Source of the DNA: Methanosarcina acetivorans C2A
Lineage (GTDB): Archaea; Halobacteriota; Methanosarcinia; Methanosarcinales; Methanosarcinaceae
Reading direction: 5' to 3'
Length of the DNA stretch: 64,000 nucleotides
NCBI RefSeq assembly: GCF_000007345.1
Contig: NC_003552.1
Location: 3,224,001-3,288,000, forward strand
Within the stretch, counting starts at the first letter, position 1. Each line of letters opens with the position of its first letter. Below are positions 24,967 to 35,149 of this stretch, in pieces. The notes beneath the pieces are model-generated. The model saw nothing but the letters and a program-made list of their open reading frames with translations. It ran no database searches and was not told where the DNA came from. A program made the position numbers and the translations under genes.

Positions 24967-26020
24967 GTGACTGAAAACCAGATTGTGCTAGAAACCTTAG
25001 TCAGAAAGGATGCTCCTGAATACACGCTTTATTCTGCCCAGGCAGACTATGATTTCGATTACAATAACGCTGCAAGAATGGTTATATCCACAGCTCTCGG
25101 AGAAATTCCGGGAGTGGTTTTTGCGCTCAGTGTTCTTGTAGAGATTTTTTGGCCGGATTCGCAGGAGAATGTGTGGTCGGAAATCAAGGATCAGGTGGAA
25201 GCACTCGTAGACTAGAAAATCAACGATCTGGTTTACCAGCAAGTTCAGGAAGACCTGGAAGGCTTGAAAAATAATCTGGACTAATACCTGTGGGCCGTAC
25301 AGAGCTCCCAGAGCCAGACGTACATATCTGAAAATACAATGTTGCACTCGGGGACTTTCTCCAGCAGCTCCCACACTTTCAGTCCCAGGGTTACGAACTG
25401 CTCTTGCTGCCGCTCTTTACGCAAGCGAACATGCACCTGACCCTTCTTCGAGATGGGGCTTTATACGGCTTCAGCTGGGGGTGGAACGAGGAAATACAGC
25501 AGCATACCCGGGAGCAAATAGTAGACACGATCGGTTCTTACATAGAATACACCGAAAAGACTTACAGTGATGGCTTACAGGATACTCAGAAAAATGCTCC
25601 CAGCAATAAACATTACACTGAGCCCTTTAATACGGTAAACAGATATGTCCGGGAAATGACTCTCGATGTTCTGGATTTCAAGGACATGTGGCAGTATTTC
25701 GATCCTGTGAAATATCCCACGCCTGCCGAAGTATATCTCTCTCGAGAGATTTATTCGGATGCAGTGGGAACAGCTGACAACAGCGGGGCATTAAACTTCC
25801 CTCAGCACCCAAAGAGCCGATCTCAAAAGTGGAAGTCTGGGCCTGGGACCGGATTGATGCCTGTCAGGTTACTTACCCGAACGACGGAGGGCCAATATTT
25901 GCGAAAGCATTATGGCAAGAAGAACCTGATGCCGGGTGTGGATTGAAGGCTCACATCTGGTTGGCATTCAAGCTGGCTAAAAAATCTTTTTTTAATTTTT
26001 TCCATGGACCCTTAATTTGA
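24967..26020 (+). pseudogene. Cry-type delta-endotoxin (pore-forming toxin) pseudogene
   Basis: Starting at GTG 24967 after AAAGGAG, the frame encodes the helical domain I of three-domain Cry toxins. An in-frame TAG (25213) and TAA (25282) are each followed by good homology. After a shift near 25330-25400 the frame 25404-25810 carries hallmark blocks: LLPLFTQANMHLTLLRDGAL, VREMTLDVLDFKDMWQYFDP and YLSREIYSDAVG. Another shift near 25815 leads to VEVWAWDRIDACQVTYPNDG, resembling a jacalin-like lectin start, then decay. Cry domain I inserts into membranes. Clearly broken; notable in an archaeon. Confidence 0.8.
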
Positions 26021-26239
26021 ATTATAGGATAGTAAAAAAGGAATCATTTGGCTCATTTTGCATTTTTCAAGCGAGCCGGGAGGTTGCCAAAAGCATTGTA
26101 AACAGATTTTAACAAAGGTATTTTTAACCAATAGTATTTTTAATACATCATCGCCTTTAATATATTATCAGTTTTTAGTAAAGTATCATCATTCAAACCC
26201 AGATATTTTCAGTTTAATGATTTAGGGTGAGTGCTTATA

Positions 26240-26566
26240 ATGAAAGAATCCGTTCGAAAACTTGGGCTCATAGGGGCCGGCCTGTGGGCAATGACCGAAG
26301 AAAGAGTAAATGAGCTCGTAAAAGACCTGGTCGACAAAGGGGATATCAGCAAGGAAGAAGGAAAAAAAGTTGTTCAGGACGTGCTTGAAGAGAGCAGGAA
26401 GCAGAGGGTTGACCTCGAGAAGAAAATATCTGACAAGATGCAAGAAGCTATCTCAAAGGCCGATGTCTTCACCAGAAAAGATATGCATGAGCTCGAATCA
26501 AGGTTAGAGATTCTTGAAGAAGAACTCCAGAAAATTAAAAATAAGGAAAAGATGTTCTTCAAATAA
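26240..26566 (+). CDS. Phasin-like coiled-coil protein
   Basis: The 108-residue protein is read from ATG 26240 (AGGGTGAG upstream). It has a short hydrophobic turn (LGLIGAGLWAMTEERVNELV) followed by a domain common in the PhaF/PhaI phasin-like family (DLVDKGDISKEEGKKVVQDV) and a long coiled coil (HELESRLEILEEELQKIKNK). In bacteria these bind polyester granules or nucleoids; in methanogens the role is unknown. A T-run after the stop (26571-26580) may be a terminator. Confidence 0.7.
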   Translation: MKESVRKLGLIGAGLWAMTEERVNELVKDLVDKGDISKEEGKKVVQDVLEESRKQRVDLEKKISDKMQEAISKADVFTRKDMHELESRLEILEEELQKIKNKEKMFFK

Positions 26567-26612
26567 GAACGTCTTTTTTTAGAGCAGTTTTCAGAGAATA
26601 TTTTTTCCATTC

Positions 26613-26870
26613 TTACAGGTCTTCAACAATTATTTCTTCTTCAATGGTTGAATTCGAGAGCAGGTCTTCAAGTTCTGAAATATTTTCTTCTAATTCCTGA
26701 ATTTCTTCTTCAGTAATGACCTGTTCTGCGGAGGTGTTTTCTTCTGCTTCTGAAATACCCGGGACTATACCTGCCCCCTCCGTATCGGAAGTGTCATTTC
26801 CAACGCAACCTGACCCTGCAAGCCAGAAAAATAAAATTGACAGGACAAACAAATATCTGAATTTTACCAT
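26613..26870 (-). CDS. Small acidic lipoprotein
   Basis: The 85-residue product has a signal peptide with a lipobox (FFWLAGSGC) and an acidic, Glu-rich coiled-coil tail (EEEIQELEENISELEDLL). It starts 12 bp after the stop of the coiled-coil gene and is probably co-transcribed with it as a surface-associated pair. Confidence 0.7.
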   Translation of the reverse strand: MVKFRYLFVLSILFFWLAGSGCVGNDTSDTEGAGIVPGISEAEENTSAEQVITEEEIQELEENISELEDLLSNSTIEEEIIVEDL

Positions 26871-26882
26871 TTTTTTGCCCCC

Positions 26883-28049
26883 TTAACGGTTAATTTCCTC
26901 AGTGGAATTCGGAGTCATAGCACTTTCTGTATCTTCTTCAGCATATTCTTTGTCTTCTGCATTTTCTTCTTCAGTATCCTCTTCGTCTTCTGCATTTTCT
27001 TCTTCAGTATCCTTTTCGTCTTCTGCTTCATCATCTGCGCTGTCGTCTACTTCCTCGCCATTGATTTGAGCATTTTCCTGGTTTTGTTCTTCGAGCCTGT
27101 ACTGTTCCCTGTAGGGTTCCAGTTCACTGAAGATTTCTTTCAAAATTTCGTTTGCGTCACGTATATCTTCGAGAGCATCTTGCAGGTATTCATTTGCTTC
27201 GTCCAGTTCTTCCTGAGTAGCATCCTCTTTATCAAAGATTTCTTCGGCCGCTTCCTTCTTTTCTCTGGCAGAGTCCATCAGTTCGTTGTAATCAGCAAGT
27301 TTTGCCTCAAGTTCTGCAGTCTCAACACCGGTTTCGTTCACTGCAGTTATTTCACTTTCGAGCCTTCCGGCGATATCTTCGGATTTGTCAAGGAACTGGT
27401 CTATCCTCTCACTGACAGTTTTTCCGGTTTCGGTAATTGTGCTGTTTTTTGCATTATTTCAGGTGCCACGTACGGAATTTGCTGCAATTGAGAGTTCTTC
27501 AACGTCTGATGCACTTCCAATAGCTTCTTTTTCTTCCTCAAGCTGGTGTATCCTTTCATCAATGGCGGCAATTCTGGCTTCAGTACCACTGCCGTTTGAC
27601 TGCTCAAGGTTATACCGCACTTTTTCAAGATTGGTTATCATATAATCAATGCTTGAGTTGAGATACGTCCTTGCAGTGTCCAGATCTTCGTCATTGTAAT
27701 TTCCGGACCTTAGCTTGGTTCTGATCTGGAGGAAATTTTGTTTTGAGCTTTGATAACTACTTTTCTGGATCTTGAGCTGTTCTTTTATCTGTACCCTTTC
27801 CAGAGTTATTTCACGCAGCTGTTCTCGTACAAGAGTTCCATTCTCGGTTTGATTTATTTGCTCGGTTAGATTTCTTTCCTGGATTTTGTCCTTGACCCTG
27901 GCTTGAATGGTCCCCGGTGACTGTACATCAGCATTTTTACTTGCCCCATTTCCGCTCCTGGCAAGAGCTACTGGCGACAGAGTACTAAATATAATAAGTA
28001 TGATAGTTATGTATGATCCGTAGAGAATTACTTTATTAAATTTTCCCAT
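26883..28049 (-). pseudogene. Secreted coiled-coil protein interrupted by an in-frame TGA
   Basis: From ATG 28049 (GGAGGG upstream) a signal peptide leads into a long coiled coil (IQARVKDKIQERNLTEQINQ). After SIAANSVRGT a TGA at 27459-27461 interrupts, yet the same frame continues through NNAKNSTITETGKTVSERID into AELEAKLADYNELMDSAREK and a very acidic repeated tail (EDEEDTEEENAED). The full protein would be about 388 residues. A C-to-T change in CGA would explain the stop. An alternative is a functional short form of about 196 residues. Confidence 0.75.
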
Positions 28050-28461
28050 ATGAAACCCTCCATTTAAATTATTCAATTGTTACTTTATTAAGATTGGAGA
28101 ATATATAAGCATACTTTTTGCAAAAAGGGAAATAAAGAGATAAATTAAGGATTTAAAGCTTGATACAGATTTTATTCGCAATATAAGGCTTTAAAACCCT
28201 TCAATTCATATAAATTAATAAAATTAAGAGCAAAAAGACACAATTCCATAATTTAGTGATTTCTCATTTTTTTCCATCCTTTAAACTTCAATTTCTCTGC
28301 TAACTTCCTAAATAAACTGTAATATAACCCTTGAGAAACAATTTTTTTGGCGTTTCTGCCAAAGAATTCTTTTACTTCTGTAATTTTTCACTGAACCTAT
28401 TGACTAAAATCGACACGCTCCGCTATGTCATTCTGAACTACTCTCTCAAAAATAGATATTA
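28050..28461. other. Intergenic region between coiled-coil gene and transposase
   Basis: About 410 AT-rich bp. No gene is seen. It should contain the left end of the transposable element, but I could not define its terminal repeat. Confidence 0.35.
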
Positions 28462-29766
28462 CTAAAGCTTAAATGGAGAAAATAATCTGAACAATTCCAT
28501 AAATGACTTTTGTGGTTTCTTAAGTAAATTTAATCTTCTCATCTGAGTAAGTTTAATCCGATTTTCAATTCCTTTGTCAGTTCTAAACTTCTTCTTGTTA
28601 TCCGTTTTTAGACTTTTTGAATAATAGCTTTCGATAGGGTTATTTGTCGCTGGCGCTCCTGGAAGATAATGGAACAAAGTAAGATTTAACCAGTGTTTAT
28701 TGATCATCCACAATCGTTTTTGAACCTTTTCATCATATATTCTTATATTTTCCATTAATTTATCAAAGTTATATTTTGCTTTTTCAAGACTATTACGTGG
28801 AAGATTTTCCTTTTTTCTTCTGATTTCAAGCTTTAATTTATGTCTATACTGGCAAAATTCCTTTTTTGCTTTTTTAATCCATTCTTGATGCTTTTCTTTG
28901 TTATTAATTACGTTGAGTTCTTCAGATTGAAGTTTTTGCAGAAATTTAATCTCATTCTCTCTATTATAAAATATACTTAATAACCTGTACTTCAAAAGTT
29001 CCTGTTCTATCGTTGTGTTCTTTGGAAAATCATTAACAATAAGCTTATTTAAATGCATCAAACAATATTGATGGACTAACTTATCCCTAAAAATTTCCTT
29101 TAATATATCAGGGTATCTCTTATCAAAATCCGTAACGATAAACACTGGCTCTGATGCATCAAGATTTTTCTTTAGAAATTTCTTGATGGTTTCTGGACTC
29201 TTATCTTTGAAAAGTTCATCTGCTATCGTTCTTTGAGCTTTTGCATCCAGTAAAGTTAAACGGTATTTCTGACATCTTCCTTCTTTTGGATGTTGTTCGT
29301 CATAATGCACCATATGTATATTTTCTGAATATGGAATAGTTTCCTGTTCCATTTCTTTGTAGAATGCTCTAAAAATCGTGCTTCTTGATCTTGGATATAT
29401 GAAATCCATTAGATCAGAAATTCCATCATATGAAACGTTATGGTATCTGAGTAACTGGAAAAAATCATTGAATGTATCAAAAAGTAAAGTCTTCATATCT
29501 TCCCAAAAACTATAATCTTCTTCGTGTGTACTACCACAGTTTGAGCATTTATACCGACCAATGTTGATTTCCCCAAGACCGTCTTTGGTATGGGGATTAT
29601 AGCCATTATGAACCATTGGAGTATTACAAATTGAACAGACGGGAGGAATTTTTCTACGAAAAATTCCTCGTGTAGTATATTCATAATCGTTTCCAAAACA
29701 ACCAAAAACGTCTAAGAGAGCATGGAGCTCAGAAAAGTTATTAAGTGTAAGATTTATAGTCACCAT
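28462..29766 (-). mobile_element. Transposase of an insertion sequence (MULE/IS256-like DDE type)
   Basis: The 434-residue protein has an N-terminal zinc ribbon (CSICNTPMV and CSNCGSTHEE) and a DDE core: VHYDEQ, VTDFDKRYPD, the C-x2-H signature HQYCLMHLNK and the terminal Glu in NNPIESYYSK. This is the MULE/IS256-type arrangement; the exact IS family is unsure. A 24-bp imperfect palindrome lies just upstream (29779-29827). It appears full length. It is a different element from the one at 39.6 kb. Confidence 0.8.
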
Positions 29767-29778
29767 TGCTTCTGCCGT

Positions 29779-29827
29779 AACATCATTACATAATTATAGG
29801 ATTATAATTTTGTGTAGTGATGTTACA
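29779..29827. repeat. Long imperfect palindrome upstream of transposase
   Basis: GTAACATCATTACATAATTA at the left and a tail ending TGTGTAGTGATGTTAC at the right form arms of about 24 bases around a few central bases, with three mismatches. As RNA it would fold into a hairpin in the transposase leader. It may limit translation or be an end structure. Confidence 0.6.
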
Positions 29828-29932
29828 CTTACTTTTATCACTAGATTTTGGGACTGAGTCCAGATTTATATTATTTTATTATTCTTTTGTAGAAGATATA
29901 ATCTTCAAATAACTATTGGTGTTGAGGAAAAA

Positions 29933-30631
29933 ATGCGTTTTGAAACCAGAGTAATTGAAGTCATCCAGAGGACGCCTGATGTAAAAAGTGTACGATTCGA
30001 AAAACCTCAGGGATTCAGCTACCTTGCAGGTTAGTACGTAGTCCTGATTTTGGGCGGCAGTTCTGACTCTATGAAGAAACCTTTTACGCTCTCTAGCAGC
30101 CCTACTGAAGAGTTTCTTGAAATTACCAAGAAGCTGACAGACCATCCCTTCTCAAATGCTCTGGCAGCCCTGAAACCGGGGGATCAGGTTTCCATAAATG
30201 GACCTTTTGGGGAGTTCACCTTCCGGGAGGAGTACAGGAATATAGGCATGCTCTCTGGCGGTATAGGTATAACCCCGCTGCGGAGCATAATCAAATATCT
30301 GGTCGATAAGAAGCTAAATACCAGCATAATCCTGCTTTACTCTAACCGCAGTGAGAATGATATAGCCTTCAAAGAAGAGCTTGAGAATGCGCAGAAGCAA
30401 AACCCCAACATAAAAATAATTGACACGATCACAAGACCCGGACCGGACTGGAAGGGAATCACAGGAAGGATCAATGCCGAAATGGTCAAAAAATTTATTC
30501 CGGATTACCGGGAACGTACGTTCTTTACATGCGGCCCGATGAAAATGGTAGATTCGATGGTTTCTCTTTTACAGGAGCTGGAGATACCGGAAAAACAGAT
30601 AAAGCGGGAAATTTTTCCAGGTGCGAATTGA
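29933..30631 (+). CDS. Ferredoxin-NAD(P)+ reductase-like flavoprotein with in-frame amber codon
   Basis: From ATG 29933 the frame reads an FNR-type protein of about 232 residues: flavin-binding KPFTLSSSP, nucleotide-binding GGIGITPLRSI and the C-terminal CGPMKM motif. Codon 34 is TAG (30032-30034) in SYLAG-TAG-YVVLIL, where family members usually have Gln, a one-base change from CAG. In Methanosarcina TAG can be read as pyrrolysine, so the protein might still be made; otherwise it is a young pseudogene. It would transfer electrons between NAD(P)H and a partner. Confidence 0.8.
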
Positions 30632-31084
30632 TCCGGTACAAATTCACAGGTAAGATCCATTAGATAAGGGATTGGACTTGTTTCAGCCGTAACTGGATCG
30701 TTAGCTACTAACAGTTATCCAAAAGCATTTTCACTTTGTTTTCTTTTACAGACTAGCCGGCGCTTGACTTTGATATTTAAGTGCGAAAGCTCTATATAAT
30801 ATTGCATAATTTTTAATACTGAGTAGCTTCTGTGATAGACAAGGGGGAAACGAGATTTTCGGAACCGGGATCGCCAATGGAATGACCAGCTAAAAGGATC
30901 CTTCACAGGCTTATGTAATATTACTTAACGGCCTGTTACTTAACGACCTGTGCGTTTCAAACCTTCTGTTTCTCTCCGGGAGGCTGCTTTCGATTAAATT
31001 TCAGATGGTAAGCTATTTCTCGTAAATTAAGACCATACAAATCAGATTTTTTATAAATATAAAATGAGAAAGGAGGTCTTGAAA
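30632..31084. other. Intergenic region upstream of DUF1269 gene
   Basis: About 450 bp with no supported gene. TATA-like stretches (30795-30810 and 31040-31060) are present. AGGAGGT precedes the next gene. Confidence 0.4.
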
Positions 31085-31573
31085 ATGAGTGAGTTGATAG
31101 TTTTTGCTTTTTCGGATGATAAAGGTGCATCTGAAATGGATGAAGCGATCAAGAAGCTTCAAAAAGAACAGTTAATAACCCTTGATGATGCTGCAGTCGT
31201 TGTTCGCAACCACGATGGTAAGGTTAAGGTAAAGCAGGCCGTAAACCTTGTAGGCGCAGGTACGGTGGGAGGAGCATTCTGGGGGATGTTGATTGGTTTG
31301 CTTTTCTGGATGCCCTGGTTGGGAATGGCAATCGGTGCAATAACAGGTGCCATTTCAGGCAAATTAAGTGATTATGGAATCGATGACGATTTCATTCATG
31401 AAGTTGCCGAAACTATTGAACCGGGCGGATCTGCCCTCTTCCTGCTGATCTCAAAGTGGACTGAGGATAAGGTTCTCGAGGAATTAAGCAAATACAATCC
31501 AAAAGTGGTACGCACCTCCCTTTCAAAAGACGAAGAAAGCAAACTAAAAGCCGCCTTCGGAGCCGGAGAATGA
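31085..31573 (+). CDS. DUF1269 membrane protein (copy 1)
   Basis: The start is ATG 31085, eight bases after AGGAGGT. The 162-residue protein has an N-terminal alpha/beta domain (LIVFAFSDDKGASEMDEAIK), a Gly-rich double helix in the centre (GGAFWGMLIGLLFWMPWLGM) and a C-terminal alpha/beta part (GSALFLLISKWTEDKVLEEL). DUF1269 proteins are widespread, uncharacterised and often stress-linked. Four more copies lie in this window. A hairpin-T terminator follows. Confidence 0.85.
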   Translation: MSELIVFAFSDDKGASEMDEAIKKLQKEQLITLDDAAVVVRNHDGKVKVKQAVNLVGAGTVGGAFWGMLIGLLFWMPWLGMAIGAITGAISGKLSDYGIDDDFIHEVAETIEPGGSALFLLISKWTEDKVLEELSKYNPKVVRTSLSKDEESKLKAAFGAGE

Positions 31574-31625
31574 ACAGAGGTCTATAATTATCGAGAGCAT
31601 GTACTGAAAAACTCAAACACAAAAA

Positions 31626-31657
31626 CTCTCTATGTTTCAAACATTGAGAGGTTTTTT
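31626..31657 (+). terminator. Hairpin plus T-run after DUF1269 copy 1
   Basis: CTCTCTATGTTT and AAACATTGAGAG pair with one mismatch around CA and are followed by a six-T run at 31652-31657. It lies 53 bp after the stop codon. Confidence 0.6.
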
Positions 31658-31879
31658 CAGATTTGACCAAAAAATTTTACATAATCTTTCTTTTTTCTTT
31701 TTTTCTAAATTTTCAGTGCACGTATTTTCAGTACTTAAAAGCCAGTCTCAATTTTTGGTTAATTTACTACTTGGAGTTTTATCAATTATTTTTAACCATT
31801 TGCAGATTTATGAGTTGAAGTTTTGTCAATTGCGATTTCATCAATTGAGTTTCTATCAGAAATAGTACACTCACCTTTT

Positions 31880-33859
31880 TCAAGGTTTGATCCCGAGTAC
31901 ATCCTCCACATATGCCCTGAGAATCTCTGCAACGCTCCAGGCCTGGGCGATAGAACCACCTGGAGCGTGGGGGTAGTCCCCATCGAACACTTCGGAAATT
32001 GTGCCAATACCTGCAACCTCAAGGTGCGCATCAAAGCCTTCAAGAAGAACACGCATTTCCTCAAGACTGCTTTTCGAAGAATTATTGACTTTCAGGTAAG
32101 CTTTTACATAGGCTCCGAGGAGCCAGGGCCAGACTGTCCCGTTGTGATAAGCCGTATCTCTGGTGAGAGCGTCTCCACGATACTGTCCTTTATACAGAGG
32201 ATGATCACTCGAGAGAGTTTTGAGCCCGAAGGGTGTCAGAAGATCTTTTTCAACTCTGTCTACAATTGCTTTTTCTTTCTCAGGAGAAAGCATGGTATAG
32301 GGAAGCGAAACAGCAAAGATTTGATTGGGACGGATTGCAGGGTCTTTAACCTGGTTTCCCGCCTCATCCTGATGTATGAGGTCAAAGAGACAGTTAGATT
32401 CCGGGTTCCAGAAAGTGTTTTCAAAATTCGAAGCAACGCCTGCTGCAAGAGTCTCATATGAGGAGATATCTTCGCCAAGAAGAGTACCCATGTAAGAAGC
32501 GGTTTTCAGAGCGTTATACCAGAGAGCATTTACCTCACAGGCTTTACCTGCTCTTGGAGTTACTGCCCATTCCCCGACTTTGGCATCCATCCAGGTTAGC
32601 TGAGGCCCCTGCCAGATAAGATAATCAGAATCCATGCCGATTGCAAAATCCGTGCCTGCACAATAGTTGTCTATAATGCTGCTCACGGTATCCCAGACAT
32701 CCGAGAGGAAAAGGAAGTCTTGCGTATATGCGAAATAGCGATCCAGAGCATGAATAAACCAGAGAGAAGCATCCACTGTATTATAAATCGGATCTCCTCC
32801 GAAAGCCGGGAAAGTATTGGGGATCAGTCCTCTTCGACAGTACCGGGCGAAATTGTTGAGAGCGGACCTTGCCTCCTCGAAACGATAAGGAATTAAAAGC
32901 AAGCCGGGCAGAGAAATCATGGAATCCCTTCCCCAGTCAGAGTACCAGTGATATCCTGCAATAACCGTATTTTCACCTGTGGCGTGGTTTTTAACCACAA
33001 AAGAGTCGGTCGCCCTGAGAAGCTTAAGAGCAAAGGACTCGATAAGCTTCGAATCGAGAATAAGAAGATTCTGCCTATTTGCTTCCCTTACATAGAGTTT
33101 GTCAACTTGCTCGAGAGTAAGAGAAGAAATATCTTTTGTTGAAGCAGCGACAAAAAAGCGTGAAGCTCCCGGTTCGAGTTTGCTTTCAAAATAACCCGGA
33201 TTGAAGATATCTTCCTGAAAGTTAAGTCCCCGTTTCTTCTCAGTATCATATTCCAGGTTAAAGTACCATATGGGATCAGGATGATACTGGAGATTGGATG
33301 AAAGTGAGAAAGTAAAACCATTAGAGCTTGCCAGTTCCACTCCCGCAGGACCGGCTTTCTGATAAAAGGAAAGATATCCGGAACGAGCAGTGAGATTGAA
33401 ATCTCTTGAGCTGACCAGAGGGAAAATTTTTAGCAAAGCTCCCTCTTTTCTGGAAATTATATCATAGAGGACATAAGTTGTGTTACTGCCATGAACCATG
33501 AAGACTTTTTTCTTTAAGGTAAAATCCCCGGCCTGGTAAACCCAGAGGGGAAATGGGCTACGAATGAATTCGGAAAGGTAATTGAAGCCCTCAGGAGAGA
33601 TATTGTCCGGATATTTGTGGGTCGCAAGTTTATATACTTCTTTGTCGATTGAGATCTCCTCATCAAGGGAAGAAAGCAGCAAAAGTCTTCCCGGAAAATT
33701 CTCCGGAGCCGCTACCAGCAGGCCGTGGTAAGTCCTGGTCCCTGCCCCTATGACCGTAGAAGAAGCATATCCTCCAAGCCCGTTGCCTATAACCCATTCT
33801 CTTTTTGTTCCTTCTTCGTATGTTGAAAGAAAATCTGCTCCAAGTCTGACCCCACTCAT
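31880..33859 (-). CDS. Archaeal-type glycogen debranching enzyme (amylo-alpha-1,6-glucosidase)
   Basis: The 659-residue protein has the family's N-terminal beta domain (REWVIGNGLGGYASSTVIGA, then RTYHGLLVA) and a C-terminal (alpha/alpha)6 GDE_C domain with GYHWYSDWGRDSMISLPGL, TVDASLWFIHALDRY and HNGTVWPWLLGAYVKAY. The Asp in DWGRD and the later acidic residue are the expected catalytic pair. It hydrolyses alpha-1,6 branch points in glycogen, used as reserve in methanosarcinas. Full length, single gene, start at MSGVRLGADF. Confidence 0.9.
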   Translation of the reverse strand: MSGVRLGADFLSTYEEGTKREWVIGNGLGGYASSTVIGAGTRTYHGLLVAAPENFPGRLLLLSSLDEEISIDKEVYKLATHKYPDNISPEGFNYLSEFIRSPFPLWVYQAGDFTLKKKVFMVHGSNTTYVLYDIISRKEGALLKIFPLVSSRDFNLTARSGYLSFYQKAGPAGVELASSNGFTFSLSSNLQYHPDPIWYFNLEYDTEKKRGLNFQEDIFNPGYFESKLEPGASRFFVAASTKDISSLTLEQVDKLYVREANRQNLLILDSKLIESFALKLLRATDSFVVKNHATGENTVIAGYHWYSDWGRDSMISLPGLLLIPYRFEEARSALNNFARYCRRGLIPNTFPAFGGDPIYNTVDASLWFIHALDRYFAYTQDFLFLSDVWDTVSSIIDNYCAGTDFAIGMDSDYLIWQGPQLTWMDAKVGEWAVTPRAGKACEVNALWYNALKTASYMGTLLGEDISSYETLAAGVASNFENTFWNPESNCLFDLIHQDEAGNQVKDPAIRPNQIFAVSLPYTMLSPEKEKAIVDRVEKDLLTPFGLKTLSSDHPLYKGQYRGDALTRDTAYHNGTVWPWLLGAYVKAYLKVNNSSKSSLEEMRVLLEGFDAHLEVAGIGTISEVFDGDYPHAPGGSIAQAWSVAEILRAYVEDVLGIKP

Positions 33860-34043
33860 GTATATTTATTGGGGTTGATTTATTAAATAGCTGTACGTTT
33901 GGAAAATACTGGCCTGGTCTTCGACAGTATCGCAATTTGCCGTAAATTCAAAGTCAAATTTTTGCATGTCCGATGTAACCTGGTTCTTCTTACCTGGAGT
34001 TTTCTTCTTAATAACTTCCTTTCCCTTTTATGGTTTTACGGAA

Positions 34044-35009
34044 TTACGATCTGGAAAATATGTTCCTGAGATTTTCATTCGCCAGGCCGATTGCACTGCA
34101 GGCTGCGGGTGTGCCCCCAAGGAGGTTCAGCATCACGAAATCGTGTATTGTTCCCAGGTATCGAACAGTTACGACGTCGACCCCGGCTTGCATCAGCTTG
34201 TGGGTATATGCCTCGACTGCGTTACGGCTCACATCATTTTCATCGATGATGAGCAAAGCCGGAGGCTGTCCCTTCAGCTGGTCGTCCGAAGCCTTTAATG
34301 GAAATGCTGTCGGCTGCCTGCGCGCTTCCTTCTCGGAAAAATAATTGTCCCAGAAACACTTCATCGCTTCACGGGTAAGCCAGATGTCGGTCGAATACTT
34401 CCTATACGATGGGGCGCCGAAATTTGTATCGGTAACAGGATAAAAGAGCACCTGATAAACAATTTTTGGGCCGCCCCGCTCCTTTGCCAGGAGTGAAACG
34501 GCCGCCGCCACATTTCCTCCTACGCTGTCGCCGGCAACCGCAAGCCTTGAAGTATCCAGGTTGAATTCTTTCCCATTCTCTGCAATGTATTTTGTCGCAG
34601 CATATGCCTCTTCGATCTGTACAGAATATTTTGCCTCAGGAGACAGCGTTAAATTGACAAATACAACCGCGGCATTTGCTCCTTTGGCGATTTCCCTAAC
34701 CAGCCGGTCATGCGTATCTTTATCCCCCAGTATCCAGCCTGCGCCATGAAAGTACATTACAACAGGTAAGATTTCCTTATTTCCTGCCGATCTTATTATC
34801 CTGATAGAAACCTGTCCCTCAGATCCTACCGGAATGGTTAGATTCTCAATGTCCGCAGGTAATTTTGCCACTTCAGCAGCCTGCAAATCGTAAAGAACCT
34901 TACAAGCGTCTTTAGGGGAGAGTTTGTAGACTGGAGTGTCACTCTCTCTGTTTATTTTTTCTACAAATATTCTGGTAGCTGGTTCGAGTGAATCTTTTGT
35001 CTGATTCAT
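34044..35009 (-). CDS. Alpha/beta hydrolase, HSL/acetyl-esterase family
   Basis: The 321-residue enzyme shows MYFHGAGWILGDKDTHDRLV (oxyanion HGxGW), nucleophile elbow GDSVGGNVAAAVS, catalytic Asp in IIDENDVSRN and His in GTIHDFVML. It would hydrolyse short acyl esters in the cytoplasm; there is no signal peptide. The 5' flank (35100-35150) holds three TTGGTTCTA repeats at 16-17-bp spacing. Confidence 0.85.
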   Translation of the reverse strand: MNQTKDSLEPATRIFVEKINRESDTPVYKLSPKDACKVLYDLQAAEVAKLPADIENLTIPVGSEGQVSIRIIRSAGNKEILPVVMYFHGAGWILGDKDTHDRLVREIAKGANAAVVFVNLTLSPEAKYSVQIEEAYAATKYIAENGKEFNLDTSRLAVAGDSVGGNVAAAVSLLAKERGGPKIVYQVLFYPVTDTNFGAPSYRKYSTDIWLTREAMKCFWDNYFSEKEARRQPTAFPLKASDDQLKGQPPALLIIDENDVSRNAVEAYTHKLMQAGVDVVTVRYLGTIHDFVMLNLLGGTPAACSAIGLANENLRNIFSRS

Positions 35010-35107
35010 GGATATTGCCCTCCAAGATAATGCGGTAAATTTAGAATTAATAAGCTTTTAAAAATAAACTGAACACATTTTGAACACACCTGTCAGTTTC
35101 AAAAATG

Positions 35108-35149
35108 TTGGTTCTACATATTTTTGGTTCTACCATATTGTTGGTTCTA
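35108..35149. repeat. Three TTGGTTCTA repeats spaced 16-17 bp
   Basis: Copies start at 35108, 35124 and 35141, about 100 bp upstream of the esterase gene (minus strand) in a 440-bp intergenic region. They may be operator half-sites or a short minisatellite. Confidence 0.55.

Noticed and set aside
25213..25215. TAG in the Cry-like gene as pyrrolysine
   Set aside because: A TAA follows in the same frame 69 bases later, plus frameshifts, so the gene is dead regardless.
27459..27461. TGA as a selenocysteine codon in the coiled-coil protein
   Set aside because: The context is a coiled-coil linker with no redox motif, and Methanosarcina is not known to use selenocysteine; a nonsense change is simpler.
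31823..32461. Plus-strand frame of 212 codons within the glycogen debranching enzyme
   Set aside because: Antisense to conserved GDE_C coding sequence and without coding character of its own.
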